64,000 nt of DNA from Pseudomonadota bacterium (GTDB lineage: Bacteria > Pseudomonadota > Gammaproteobacteria > QQUJ01). A program made the position numbers and the translations under genes. Positions 8,143-17,215 of this stretch are shown here, piece after piece. The DNA lies in the NCBI GenBank assembly GCA_008501635.1, contig QQUJ01000030.1, positions 62,001 through 126,000 on the forward strand, written 5' to 3'. The notes beneath the pieces were generated by a model, which was given only the letters and a program-made list of their open reading frames with translations, searched no databases and was not told the origin of the DNA. How positions within the stretch are numbered: the stretch's first letter is position 1; each line of letters opens with the position of its first letter.

Positions 8143-9003
8143 ATGACCGCCCAGCTCATCGACGGCAAGAGTGTTGCCGCCAGCATCCGCCAGCAACTGC
8201 GGGGCGAAATCGCGCAGCGGGTAGCCAGCGGCAAGCGGGCACCCGGATTGGCGGTGATCCTGGTGGGCAGCGACGCCGCCTCACAGGTCTATGTGCGCAA
8301 CAAGCGCCGCGGCTGCGAAGAGGTGGGTGTGGCCTCCTTCTCCTACGACCTTCCGGCGGAAACCACCCAGGAGGAGTTGCTGGCGCGCATCGCCGAGCTC
8401 AACGCCAACCCCGAGGTGGATGGCATCCTGGTGCAACTGCCCCTGCCGGCGCACATCCACTCGGAGGCGGTCATCGAGGCCATCGATCCCGCCAAGGACG
8501 TGGACGGCTTCCATCCCTACAACGTCGGGCGCCTGATGCAGCGCATCCCCAAGCTGCGACCCTGCACGCCGTACGGCGTCATTCAGCTGCTTCAACGCAC
8601 CGGCATCGAACTCAAGGGTAAGGAGGCGGTGGTGGTCGGTGCCTCCAACATTGTCGGACGTCCCATGACCCTGGAGCTGATGCTGGCCGGCTGCACCACC
8701 ACGACCTGCCACCGCATGACCCGCGATCTGCCGGCACACGTAAAGCGCGCCGAGATCCTGGTGGTGGGTGTCGGCAAACCCGGAATAGTGAAGGGGGATT
8801 GGATCCGCGAAGGGGCGGTGGTCATCGACGTGGGGATCAATCGCCTGGAAGACGGGCGGTTGGTGGGTGACGTGGAGTTCGACGCCGCCCGCGAGCGCGC
8901 GGCCTGGATCACACCGGTGCCCGGCGGTGTCGGCCCCATGACCATCGCGGTGTTGCTGCAGAACACGCTGGCCGCGCAGAAGCTGCGCGAGTGCGAAATG
9001 TAG
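8143..9003 (+). CDS. folD: Methylenetetrahydrofolate dehydrogenase/cyclohydrolase FolD
   Basis: 286 residues, the normal FolD length. The bifunctional enzyme interconverts 5,10-methylene-, methenyl- and 10-formyl-tetrahydrofolate with NADP. Family motifs are intact: [13 protein letters not shown] with the catalytic Tyr/Lys, [20 protein letters not shown], the nucleotide-binding [10 protein letters not shown], and the C-terminal [16 protein letters not shown] 8143 is chosen because AAGAGGAG precedes it and the FolD fold starts there; the frame is open further upstream. Confidence 0.97.
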   Translation: MTAQLIDGKSVAASIRQQLRGEIAQRVASGKRAPGLAVILVGSDAASQVYVRNKRRGCEEVGVASFSYDLPAETTQEELLARIAELNANPEVDGILVQLPLPAHIHSEAVIEAIDPAKDVDGFHPYNVGRLMQRIPKLRPCTPYGVIQLLQRTGIELKGKEAVVVGASNIVGRPMTLELMLAGCTTTTCHRMTRDLPAHVKRAEILVVGVGKPGIVKGDWIREGAVVIDVGINRLEDGRLVGDVEFDAARERAAWITPVPGGVGPMTIAVLLQNTLAAQKLRECEM

Positions 9004-9070
9004 GACAGGTCAAGGGCTATGGACGCGTCGCGTTGCCTCCCTCGAGGCAGCGGCAGAACACTAAACATAT

Positions 9071-9153
9071 GTAGGTTGGGTTAGCGCAGCGTAACCCGAC
9101 ATTTCCGAATCCTGGCACCAATCGTTGGGTTACGCTGCGCTAACCCAACCTAC
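9071..9153. repeat. REP-like perfect inverted repeat
   Basis: A 27-bp arm (9071-9097, beginning GTAGGTTGGGTTAGCGCAGC) is repeated exactly as its reverse complement at 9127-9153, separated by 29 bp. Sequences of this GTAGGTTGGGTTAGCG...GTAACCC type are widespread dispersed palindromes in proteobacterial genomes. It lies between the convergent folD and cysS and could act as a strong hairpin terminator for both transcripts. No REP-associated transposase is nearby. Confidence 0.92.
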
Positions 9154-9198
9154 GAGAACACCCAGGTAGTGCAGGATTTGCGCGAGAGTTGATTACCG

Positions 9199-10641
9199 TT
9201 ACTCTCGGCGCCAAGTAGTCCCCTGTGGGCCATCTTCCAAAACGATACCCTCCTTTGACAGTTGATCACGTATTTGATCAGCCAGCCCCCAGTTCTTCTC
9301 AGCTCGGGCGTCGTTGCGTTGCTTTATTAATTCTTCGATTGTGCTTTCGGACATATGATACGTAAGAGTTGCAGGATGACCTTTGACCTCATACCTTCCT
9401 GGCGACGCCACCATAACTGTTCGCTCTGGGCCACCTTTCAGCCAGGCGTCGGGGTCACACTGCAGCACCCCAAGCACCCCTCCTAACTCAACCAGAACAC
9501 CGGCAAGCCGGGCCGTTTCGGCGGGCGCCTCATCGCGACAACGGTTGATCTCGCGCACCAGATCGAACAGCACCGACAGCGCCTCGGGGGTGTTGAAGTC
9601 GTCATCCATCGCCGCCGTGAAGCGTGCGTGGAAGTCGGTATCACCCGCCGCAGGGGCTGCGTCGATGCCGCGCAAGGCGGTATAGAAACGCGTCAGTGCG
9701 GCACGCGCGTGGTCAAGCTGTTCGGTGGAGTAGTTGAGCGGGCTGCGGTAATGGCTGGTGAGAATGAAGTAGCGGATCTCCTCGGCGCGGTACTTCTCCA
9801 GGATCTCGCGAATGGTGAAGAAATTGCCCAGTGACTTGGACATCTTCTCCTCGTTGACGCGCACGAAACCGTTGTGCATCCAGACGTTGACGTAGGGGTG
9901 GCCGGTCGCGCCCTCGGACTGGGCGATCTCGTTCTCGTGGTGCGGGAACTGCAGATCCTGGCCGCCGCCGTGGATGTCGAAATGATCCCCCAGCGTCGCG
10001 GTGGACATGGCCGAGCACTCGATGTGCCAGCCCGGCCGCCCCTCGCCCCAGGGCGAAGGCCAACTCGGCTCACCCGGTTTGGCGGATTTCCACAGGGTAA
10101 AATCGAGCGGATCGTCCTTGGCCTCCCCCACATCGACCCGTGCACCGGCGCGCAGATCTTCGATCTGCTTGCCGGACAGCTTGCCGTAGTCTTTGAAACT
10201 GCTTACGTCGTAATAGACATCGCCGTTGTCGGCGGCATAGGCGTGGCCCCTGGCGATCAAGCGCTCGATCATCGCAATGATCCCGGGGAGGTAACCGGTG
10301 GCGCGCGGCTCGAGATCCGGCGGCAGTATTCCGAGCGCCTCCGAGTCCTCGTGCAGGGCGCGGATGAAGCGCTCGGTCAGACGCTCGAAGGGCTCGCCCT
10401 TTTCCGCAGCGCGCTGAATGATCTTGTCGTCGATATCGGTGATGTTGCGCACATAGGTGACGTCGTAGCCGATGTGACGCAGATAGCGCACCACTACATC
10501 GAAGACCACCATGGCGCGCGCGTGCCCGAGGTGGCAGTAGTCGTAGACCGTCATCCCGCAGACGTAGATGCGCACCTTGCCCGGCTCGATCGGCGCGAAA
10601 ACCTCCTTGGTGCGGGTGAGCGTGTTGTGGATCTTCAACAT
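9199..10641 (-). CDS. cysS: Cysteinyl-tRNA synthetase
   Basis: A 480-residue class I synthetase that charges tRNA-Cys. Visible motifs are [15 protein letters not shown] (zinc cysteine and HIGH motif), WHIECSAM and FPHHENE (further zinc ligands), and KMSKSLGN. It ends with the conserved [15 protein letters not shown]. Between the DALR domain and the C-terminal helices there is an extra segment of about 20 residues (around [19 protein letters not shown]) not usual in E. coli-type CysS, and the DNA there is less GC-rich than the rest. ATG 10641 is chosen because it lies 7 bp after the gltX stop; the open frame runs 12 codons further, into gltX. Confidence 0.97.
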   Translation of the reverse strand: MLKIHNTLTRTKEVFAPIEPGKVRIYVCGMTVYDYCHLGHARAMVVFDVVVRYLRHIGYDVTYVRNITDIDDKIIQRAAEKGEPFERLTERFIRALHEDSEALGILPPDLEPRATGYLPGIIAMIERLIARGHAYAADNGDVYYDVSSFKDYGKLSGKQIEDLRAGARVDVGEAKDDPLDFTLWKSAKPGEPSWPSPWGEGRPGWHIECSAMSTATLGDHFDIHGGGQDLQFPHHENEIAQSEGATGHPYVNVWMHNGFVRVNEEKMSKSLGNFFTIREILEKYRAEEIRYFILTSHYRSPLNYSTEQLDHARAALTRFYTALRGIDAAPAAGDTDFHARFTAAMDDDFNTPEALSVLFDLVREINRCRDEAPAETARLAGVLVELGGVLGVLQCDPDAWLKGGPERTVMVASPGRYEVKGHPATLTYHMSESTIEELIKQRNDARAEKNWGLADQIRDQLSKEGIVLEDGPQGTTWRRE

Positions 10642-10648
10642 GGTGGCC

Positions 10649-12082
10649 TCATTCACCGCATACCGCGGCCGCTTCACGGAGCCGTAGAATCTTCAGGGCT
10701 TCGGGCATCAGCGCCATGAGGCGGCCAAGCTCCGGGCCGCCCGCCTCGCCCGTGAGCGCAACCCGCAGCGGATGGAACAACGCCCTGCCTTTGACACCCA
10801 GTTGCTCTTTCAACACCGCGCTGAGCCCGGCCAGATCGTTATGTCCCGCGGCGGCCGCGGCGGCGGCTTTGGTATAGAAGCCGGGGGTCGCTTCACGCAG
10901 CGCGTCCTGCGCCGCGTCGCTAAAGGGTGGTAGATCTCCGTAGACGACTTCGGACCAGTAATGGACATCGGCGGTGAACAGGATGTTGGGCCGCACCGTT
11001 TCCAGAAACTCGACGCGGTCGTGGCGCGGAATCGGGTTCAGGTTGTCGCGGCCAAGCCAGTCCATCAGTTCCCTTATTTCGCAGCGATCAACCGCTACCC
11101 GCTGCCAATGGCGCAACTGCCCCTCATCGAACCGCGCCGGGGCCTTTCCCAGACGTTGCAGATCGAATCCAGCGACCAGTTCATCCCAATCAAACAGTGC
11201 GTCATCCTCAAAATGATGACCGAGACGCGCCAGATAGGCATTGATCGCGGCGGGAAGGTAACCCTGCTCGCGCAGATCCACCAGCGTCGAACTGCCGTGA
11301 CGCTTGGAGAGCGGCGCGCCATCGTCACCGACGATCATGGAGATATGGCCGTAGGCCGGGATGTTCAGATCCAGGGCCTGGAGCAGCAGAATCTGACGCG
11401 GGGTATTGGTCAGGTGATCCTCACCGCGCAGCACGTGGGTGACGCCCATCACTGCATCGTCGACCGCGTTGCTGAAAAAGAAGGCCGGGCTGCCCGAGGC
11501 ACGACGGACAATGAAATCCCCGATGTCGGCGGTGGCAAAGCCCTGCGCACCGCGCACCAGGTCGTCGAAGGCAACGGTTTCGCCCTCAGGCACCCGAAAC
11601 CTCAGCGTAGCCTCGTCACCCGCCTGCAGACGCCGTGTGGCCTCCTCTGGGGCGATGCACGCGCAGCGGCCCGAATAACGCGGCGGCCGCCCGGCCGAGA
11701 GTTGTGCCTTGCGCTCCAGTTTCAGCTCGCGCTCGGTGCAGAAGCAGGGGTAGACGCGTCCCGCCGCCTCCAGACGATGGAAGTAATCGGCGTAGACTGC
11801 ATCGCGCTCGGATTGCCGATAGGGGGCATGGGGCGCCTCCGCTTCCGGCCCCTCCTGCCAATCGAGCCCGAGCCAGCGTAGATCCTCCTCCAGGGCGGCG
11901 ATATAGGGTTCATCGCTGCGCGCGTGATCGGTATCTTCGATGCGCAACAGGAACACACCCCGCTGCTGGGCGGCGTAGAGGGCGTTGAATAGCGCGGTGC
12001 GCACATTGCCGAGGTGCAACCGGCCGGTAGGGCTTGGTGCAAATCGCGTTTTGATAGGTTTGTCACTGGGCTGGTCGTGCAT
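10649..12082 (-). CDS. gltX: Glutamyl-tRNA synthetase
   Basis: A 477-residue class I synthetase with [19 protein letters not shown] (HIGH region), the CFC...C zinc-type insert, GEDHLTNT, and LSKRHGSS (KMSKS equivalent). It attaches glutamate to tRNA-Glu. cysS follows 7 bp downstream, so the two synthetase genes form an operon. The ATG at 12082 gives the standard N-terminus; two further in-frame ATGs (12091, 12142) would add non-conserved residues. Confidence 0.97.
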   Translation of the reverse strand: MHDQPSDKPIKTRFAPSPTGRLHLGNVRTALFNALYAAQQRGVFLLRIEDTDHARSDEPYIAALEEDLRWLGLDWQEGPEAEAPHAPYRQSERDAVYADYFHRLEAAGRVYPCFCTERELKLERKAQLSAGRPPRYSGRCACIAPEEATRRLQAGDEATLRFRVPEGETVAFDDLVRGAQGFATADIGDFIVRRASGSPAFFFSNAVDDAVMGVTHVLRGEDHLTNTPRQILLLQALDLNIPAYGHISMIVGDDGAPLSKRHGSSTLVDLREQGYLPAAINAYLARLGHHFEDDALFDWDELVAGFDLQRLGKAPARFDEGQLRHWQRVAVDRCEIRELMDWLGRDNLNPIPRHDRVEFLETVRPNILFTADVHYWSEVVYGDLPPFSDAAQDALREATPGFYTKAAAAAAAGHNDLAGLSAVLKEQLGVKGRALFHPLRVALTGEAGGPELGRLMALMPEALKILRLREAAAVCGE

Positions 12083-12240
12083 CGCGCGCATACTACCGGA
12101 AAGGCCGAGGCTGGACAAAACGATACTCGACGCACCATTCACCCCTGCGCAACGAGGCCGGTTACGCCCTGTGAGTGAAAACGTCTATCATTTGGGTCAC
12201 GGCCTCGCGCCCCGTCATAAACCCATAACCGATGGATGCC

Positions 12241-12843
12241 ATGAAACATTTTGCTCGATTCCTGACTCTTGTTCTCTCCCTGACGGTCACTCCCGGCCTG
12301 CTGGCGGATCAAACCGACGTTAAACCCCGGATACGCATGATCACCAACCTCGGCGAGCTCGTCATCGAACTGGAACCCGGGCGTGCGCCGCAGACGGTCA
12401 ACAACTTTCTCACCTATCTGCAATTGGGTTGGTACGACGGCACCATCTTTCACCGGGTGATCGATGGCTTCGTGATTCAGGGCGGCGGTTTTCACCCATC
12501 GCTTGAGGCCATACCCCAGCGCGACCCGATCCCCAACGAGTCCGGGAACGGCCTGAGCAACCGCACCGGCACCATTGCCATGGCCCGCACCCGTGACCCC
12601 CATTCGGCCTCCAGTCAGTTCTACATCAATCTGCGCGATAACACATCGCTGGACTACAAAGGCGGTGCAGACCCGAGCGGCTGGGGCTATGCGGTGTTCG
12701 GCCGCGTCGTGGAAGGCATGGAGGTGGTGAAGAAGATCGGCGGCGTGCCCACCGGGTCCAAGGGCCCGTTTCCGCGTGATGTGCCGCGTACCGACGTGGT
12801 GCTGGAGAAGGTCCTGTTGATCGAGACCGCCAAATCTCAGTGA
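12241..12843 (+). CDS. ppiA: Periplasmic cyclophilin-type peptidyl-prolyl isomerase
   Basis: 200 residues. A signal peptide (MKHFARFLTLVLSLTVTPGL, cleavage near LLA) precedes a cyclophilin domain with FHRVIDGFVIQGGG, MARTRDPHSASSQFYINL and VFGRVVEGMEVV, which carry the catalytic Arg and the peptide-binding Gln and Phe residues. It should catalyse cis-trans proline isomerisation in the periplasm. An in-frame ATG 9 bp upstream (12232) is an equally possible start. lpxH starts at or just after the stop codon, so the two are coupled. Confidence 0.93.
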   Translation: MKHFARFLTLVLSLTVTPGLLADQTDVKPRIRMITNLGELVIELEPGRAPQTVNNFLTYLQLGWYDGTIFHRVIDGFVIQGGGFHPSLEAIPQRDPIPNESGNGLSNRTGTIAMARTRDPHSASSQFYINLRDNTSLDYKGGADPSGWGYAVFGRVVEGMEVVKKIGGVPTGSKGPFPRDVPRTDVVLEKVLLIETAKSQ

Positions 12844-12845
12844 CG

Positions 12846-13616
12846 ATGAACGTCGCCGACCGCCCCACACTGTTTATTTCCGATCTGCATCTGGATGAGG
12901 ATCGACCGGAAGTGGTGGAGCTGTTCTACGCGTTTCTCAACCAGCGCGCCATGCGGGCGGCCGCTCTCTACATCCTGGGTGATTTCTTTGAGGTATGGAT
13001 CGGCGATGACGACGATTCGCCCCTGGCCAGCACGGTGATCAAACAGCTGCGCCGCCTTGCCGATCGCGGCGTGCCGGTTTTCCTGATGGTCGGCAACCGC
13101 GATTTTCTCATTGGCGAGCGATTCGCCGAGATGAGCCGTTGTCGCCTGCTGCCCGAACCGAGTGTCATCGATCTTTTTGGGACACCGACGCTGCTGTTGC
13201 ATGGCGACAGTCTATGCACCGACGATCGGGAGTATCAGGCGTTTCGCAAACAGGTGCGCGGCGCCGAGTGGCGCAGCGGATTTCTCGCCCGGTCGCTGCA
13301 AGAGCGCAGCGCGGCAGCTCGCGAACTGCGCACCGCAAGTCGGCGCAGATCGCGTGACAAGCCGCAGGCGATCATGGATGTCAACAATGGTGCGGTGATC
13401 GAAGCGCTGCGCACGCACGGTGTCTACCAGCTTATCCACGGCCATACCCACCGCCCCGCCATCCATCGTCTTGAAGTGGATGGAACATCGGCGCAACGCA
13501 TCGTGCTGGGTGACTGGAACGACACCGCGCAGGTTCTGGTGTGTGGCGCCAACGGCAATCGACTCGAGACCTTTGGTAACCGGGCATCGGTAACGCCGCA
13601 CTCTCCGGTGGACTGA
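12846..13616 (+). CDS. lpxH: UDP-2,3-diacylglucosamine diphosphatase LpxH
   Basis: A calcineurin-like metallophosphoesterase of 256 residues for the fourth step of lipid A synthesis (UDP-2,3-diacylglucosamine to lipid X). The metal-binding motifs are in order and intact: SDLHLDEDRPE, LGDFFEVWIGDDD, VGNRDFL, LHGDSLCTDD and HGHTHRP. The ppi stop TGA is followed after 2 bp by ATG 12846; a GTG at 12840, overlapping the ppi stop, is the alternative start. Confidence 0.96.
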   Translation: MNVADRPTLFISDLHLDEDRPEVVELFYAFLNQRAMRAAALYILGDFFEVWIGDDDDSPLASTVIKQLRRLADRGVPVFLMVGNRDFLIGERFAEMSRCRLLPEPSVIDLFGTPTLLLHGDSLCTDDREYQAFRKQVRGAEWRSGFLARSLQERSAAARELRTASRRRSRDKPQAIMDVNNGAVIEALRTHGVYQLIHGHTHRPAIHRLEVDGTSAQRIVLGDWNDTAQVLVCGANGNRLETFGNRASVTPHSPVD

Positions 13617-13739
13617 GAGTCCGGCGTCGGCCCCGTCGCTTCGGCGGAGAGTTGCGTCTTGAACACCCATCGCGCCCGCGAAGAGGCGAAGAACGCCAGG
13701 GTACAGACCACCCGTGCCGCGCTGCCCGGTATCCCCCGT

Positions 13740-15023
13740 TTATTCTGCAGGGCGGCCGGGCGTGATTGGCTGATCCCGGACCGGCGCTTTCACCGCAATC
13801 ACCAAATCCATCACATTGGTACCGGTGGGACCGGTCTGGATCAGGTCGCCGCTCGCCGCCAGGAATCGCCCCGCGTCGGCACGGTCGAGACAATCGTCGG
13901 CATCCAGTCCGTACTCGGCGCCGCGCGCCAGGGTCCCGCCGTCCACCAACGCCCCTGCCTCCTCGCCTGGACCGTCGGTGCCATCGGTACCCACCGCGAG
14001 CAACACCACCGACTCGCTGCCGGCCAGCACCTGCGCCGCCGCCAATCCAAAGCTTTGATTGCGCCCACCGCGCCCAGGATTCTCGGGCAGTTCGATAGTG
14101 GTTTCGCCTCCCCACAGGTATATCCCCGGTGCGCCCTCAAGGACCGACTGGGCGCACTCGTGTGCTTCGTTCACCGTATGACCGGCCAACAAAGCATTGT
14201 GTTGGAAGACCGTGTACCCCAGGGCCTGGCCGGCTTGTGCGGCTGCTTCACGGGCAGTCGCGTTGCTGGCGACGATCTGCATCGGAATCGCTGTAGCCAC
14301 TGGCGCTTCATCAAGGCGGGTGGCGTTGATCAGCGCTCCCAGCCAATCCGGGAGATCGCTATCGGATTCAGAGCTCATCAGGGTGGTAACCAGCAAACCG
14401 GAGCCGATGCTTGCCGGGTCATCACCAGGGACATCGGAGATCAACAGGCATCGTGTGGCCCGCCCTTTCAGGTAGCGAACCAATCTCCCCCCTTTGATAC
14501 AGGAGAGGCGCCGCCGTACACGATTCATGCGATGGATATCCCAGCCGCTGCCCAGCAACCACTGGTTGACGCGCTGGTAGCTCGCCAGGTCCACACCCGC
14601 AGGCAGTACTTCCACCAGACTCGATGCACCGCCGGAGATCAGAAACAGGAACTGCGCGTTCACCGGGGCGGCGGCCAGGAACTCGAGCAGCGCCTTGCCG
14701 GCCGCCAGACTTCCCGCGCCCGGCACTGGGTGCTCAGCCTCCAGTTGCGTAATTCGCACATCACCGTGCAACGCCGGATCCCGATGCCCCGTTTTGGTGA
14801 TGACCAACGCGGCGACCAGCATGTCGCCCAACACATCACGCGCGCCCAGCGTCATCGCCGCGGCTGCCTTGCCGATGGCGACTACATAGGTACTTGCCAT
14901 CAGATTATCGGCGCGCAGCGCCTCCGCCGTGCATTTGCGACCCTCGACCTGGCGGAGCGCGTTCGCGTAGATGGAGAGGGCGTGGTGCCGCAGCTCCGCG
15001 ACGGCTGCCTGCCGCTCAGACAT
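13740..15023 (-). CDS. Glycerate 2-kinase (DUF4147/MOFRL family)
   Basis: 427 residues with the two domains of the MOFRL-type glycerate kinase family, historically called hydroxypyruvate reductase (TtuD/GckA). The N-terminal DUF4147 domain holds AIGKAAAAMTLGARD and FLISGGASSLVEVLPAGV, and the C-terminal MOFRL domain holds LWGGETTIELPENPGRGGRNQ and VGTDGTDGPGEEAGALVDGGT. The reaction is ATP-dependent phosphorylation of D-glycerate to 2-phosphoglycerate. The frame is open 34 codons upstream of ATG 15023, but those residues are not conserved. It stands alone, convergent with lpxH. Confidence 0.92.
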   Translation of the reverse strand: MSERQAAVAELRHHALSIYANALRQVEGRKCTAEALRADNLMASTYVVAIGKAAAAMTLGARDVLGDMLVAALVITKTGHRDPALHGDVRITQLEAEHPVPGAGSLAAGKALLEFLAAAPVNAQFLFLISGGASSLVEVLPAGVDLASYQRVNQWLLGSGWDIHRMNRVRRRLSCIKGGRLVRYLKGRATRCLLISDVPGDDPASIGSGLLVTTLMSSESDSDLPDWLGALINATRLDEAPVATAIPMQIVASNATAREAAAQAGQALGYTVFQHNALLAGHTVNEAHECAQSVLEGAPGIYLWGGETTIELPENPGRGGRNQSFGLAAAQVLAGSESVVLLAVGTDGTDGPGEEAGALVDGGTLARGAEYGLDADDCLDRADAGRFLAASGDLIQTGPTGTNVMDLVIAVKAPVRDQPITPGRPAE

Positions 15024-15337
15024 GCCGCGACCCGAGGATACCCAACCGCCCGTCGGCGGTGATGAATGGTTGTGCGACCTCTCTGCGCGAAACGTTCGCG
15101 CGCAAAACGACGCCGCTGCCAGCATCGTGCTGATTGATCTCGGCCATGCTGGCGTCAGACGGAATCAGGTCAGGTAATCCCCCATACAGCTCAGTACTCT
15201 GAAAATCGGTGCCTGTCCACGGTCGCGATGGTTCGTGGTTTCAGCACTCGGCGCCGTGCCTTGGCCGACAAGCTTGACCGTCAGCCGGTTCCGATCCCTG
15301 CCATCTTCCGCCATATTGAACGGCCGTAAATGCGGTT
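15024..15337. other. Intergenic region between signalling operon and glycerate kinase
   Basis: About 314 bp with no gene. Near 15084-15104 there is a short palindrome (TGCGCGAA-acg-TTCGCGCGCA) that could be an operator or a weak terminator hairpin. The region must contain the end of the leftward six-gene signalling transcript and the promoter of the kinase gene. Nothing else is recognisable. Confidence 0.45.
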
Positions 15338-15868
15338 TCAGAGATCCTCGTCGTCGAGAATGATTGCGCCGTCTGCATCACGATTGACACGCGTCAGCGC
15401 AGGATGCTCACGCTCGAGATCTCTGAGCGCCAGTTCATGGCGCGAAATAATGCCTTTCTGTTCGCGCACCTGATCGGCCAACCTTTGGTTCTCCAACATC
15501 AGATCGCGATGTTCCAAGGCCTGCCTGATGGTTATCAACAGCTCCTGGTCATTCCAGGGCTTGCTGACGAATCGATAGATCTGCGCATCGTTGATGGCAC
15601 CCAACAGTGCCGAGAGATCGGTGTAAGCGCTCAGAATCATGCGCGCCGCATCGGGCTGCACCTGGCGGACCTCTTTGAGAAATACGACACCGTCCATTTG
15701 CGGCATGCGGTAGTCCGATACCACCAGATCAAAGGCGACCTCGTCGATACGCCCCAATGCATCGAGTGGGTTGGTAAATGTCTCCACTTCAAACTCGTCG
15801 CCCCTGAGCAAGCGCTTTAGCGACTTCAGGACATTCTCTTCGTCATCAACCAGCAAAATGCGTCTCAT
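15338..15868 (-). CDS. Response regulator, receiver domain plus coiled-coil tail
   Basis: 176 residues. A receiver domain (1-125) carries DDEE acid residues, the phospho-acceptor in VVSDYRMPQMDG (Asp52) and the switch KPWND (about 104-108). A predicted coiled coil (about 118-155) and a very acidic end (ILDDEDL) follow. There is no DNA-binding or enzymatic output domain, so it probably signals by protein contact. It is the last gene of the signalling operon, 9 bp after the HD-GYP regulator, and its receiver resembles those of the two other regulators in the operon. Confidence 0.9.
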   Translation of the reverse strand: MRRILLVDDEENVLKSLKRLLRGDEFEVETFTNPLDALGRIDEVAFDLVVSDYRMPQMDGVVFLKEVRQVQPDAARMILSAYTDLSALLGAINDAQIYRFVSKPWNDQELLITIRQALEHRDLMLENQRLADQVREQKGIISRHELALRDLEREHPALTRVNRDADGAIILDDEDL

Positions 15869-15877
15869 CGCCCTCTC

Positions 15878-17215
15878 CTAACGGCGCACGATATAAAGTG
15901 TATAGCTTCGTCCTGCCTCGCGTTCGAAATCCTTCAACTTCTGGATAACGACGGCTTTCAACTCATAACCTGCACGCAACAACAACATCCCATCGAAGTG
16001 AACCAGATCCCGCGACAATGCCATCCCTTCCTTCAGGTCTGCTGTGAATAGGCGCATTTCATCGGAAATACTCGCGTCTTCCTCTGGCTCCACCCCCGCA
16101 AGGAACGCTGCCACCACCCGTTCATCGTATCGACCTCCAATGTTACTGCGCAGATAGGTGCGTGCCTCCTCATCAGTGAAGGTGCCATCGACCAGCGCAC
16201 CCAGTTTTAGAGCATCGTAATCGCTGGCGACAGCCAGAATGCGGGCTCCGAGAGGAATCGCATCCTCTCGCAAACCATCGGGATAGCCTTGCCCGTCGTA
16301 ACGCTCGTGATGACTGCGTATCATTCGCGCCGAATTCTGAAGAGGTTCCAATGCCACCAGAGCACGTTCTCCGATCAACGGGTGCTGTTCCATCTTCTTA
16401 CGCTCGGCTTCGTTCAGCGACAGATAGGGTTTACCCAACACGCTATCGGGCAGAGTGATTTTGCCTATGTCATGCAGTAACGCTGCGAACTGCACATCCT
16501 GCACCTCGAGTTCGTCCAGCCCCAGGTGCTGAGCAATCTTGCTCGCATACTCTGCTACGCGACGGCTATGACCTGAACCTATCCCTTCGCGTTGTTCGAG
16601 CAGGCTGGCAAACACCTCCACCGCGACCGCATACGATTGTTTTAGCTCCTCGTAGGCGAGATCCAGCATATCCGCTGTCTGCTGCACCTCGCTGGTGCGC
16701 GCCTCAACCATTTTTTCGAGATTCTCATTAAGGTGCTTGAGCTCTTCATTCTGTTTTCTGGTGAGCGCCTCAAGACGTCGGCGTTCGTGTTCGAGAAGCT
16801 TCTGTTCGAGCGCCCGTCGCACCAGAAGCTTGATATCCTCATCGTTCCAGGGCTTGCTGACGTACTGGTAGATCTTGCCCTTGTTGACGGCTGCGACGGT
16901 CGATTCGATATCAGCATAGCCGGTAAGCAGAATGCGCATGGTTTTTGGCCAGCGTTTGGCGACCTGTTCGAGAAACTGGGCGCCGTCCATCTCCGGCATG
17001 CGCATATCGGAGATCACCACATCGACGGGTTCCTGAGCCAGCACTTCGAGCCCTTGGGCGCCACTGTCTGCCACCAGTACTTTATAACGCTCAGTGCGGA
17101 ACAGCCGCTTTAGCGCGCTCAGTATGTTCTGCTCGTCGTCGACACACAGCAATGTCGGAGGGCGTGTGCTCGTCTGCGCTTGCGTTGTTGACGGAGTTTC
17201 GACTTCGTTGTTCAC
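15878..17215 (-). CDS. HD-GYP response regulator, predicted cyclic-di-GMP phosphodiesterase
   Basis: 445 residues: receiver domain (21-140, phospho-acceptor Asp70, KPWND switch), coiled coil (about 135-190), then an HD-GYP domain (about 195-360) with the intact metal motif LLHDIGK (His248-Asp249) and HHERYDGQGYPDGL containing the GYP signature (310-312). All expected catalytic residues are present, so it should hydrolyse cyclic di-GMP. A C-terminal domain of about 60 residues (LKEGMALSRDLVHFDGMLLL) matches in pattern the small stand-alone protein encoded upstream in the same operon. Its ATG overlaps the kinase stop by 4 bp. Confidence 0.94.
   Translation of the reverse strand: MNNEVETPSTTQAQTSTRPPTLLCVDDEQNILSALKRLFRTERYKVLVADSGAQGLEVLAQEPVDVVISDMRMPEMDGAQFLEQVAKRWPKTMRILLTGYADIESTVAAVNKGKIYQYVSKPWNDEDIKLLVRRALEQKLLEHERRRLEALTRKQNEELKHLNENLEKMVEARTSEVQQTADMLDLAYEELKQSYAVAVEVFASLLEQREGIGSGHSRRVAEYASKIAQHLGLDELEVQDVQFAALLHDIGKITLPDSVLGKPYLSLNEAERKKMEQHPLIGERALVALEPLQNSARMIRSHHERYDGQGYPDGLREDAIPLGARILAVASDYDALKLGALVDGTFTDEEARTYLRSNIGGRYDERVVAAFLAGVEPEEDASISDEMRLFTADLKEGMALSRDLVHFDGMLLLRAGYELKAVVIQKLKDFEREAGRSYTLYIVRR

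Noticed and set aside
13659-15062. Long plus-strand frame of 467 codons
   Set aside because: It is antisense to the glycerate kinase gene, rich in Arg/His/Gln and without any family motif; the minus-strand gene has clear DUF4147/MOFRL signatures.
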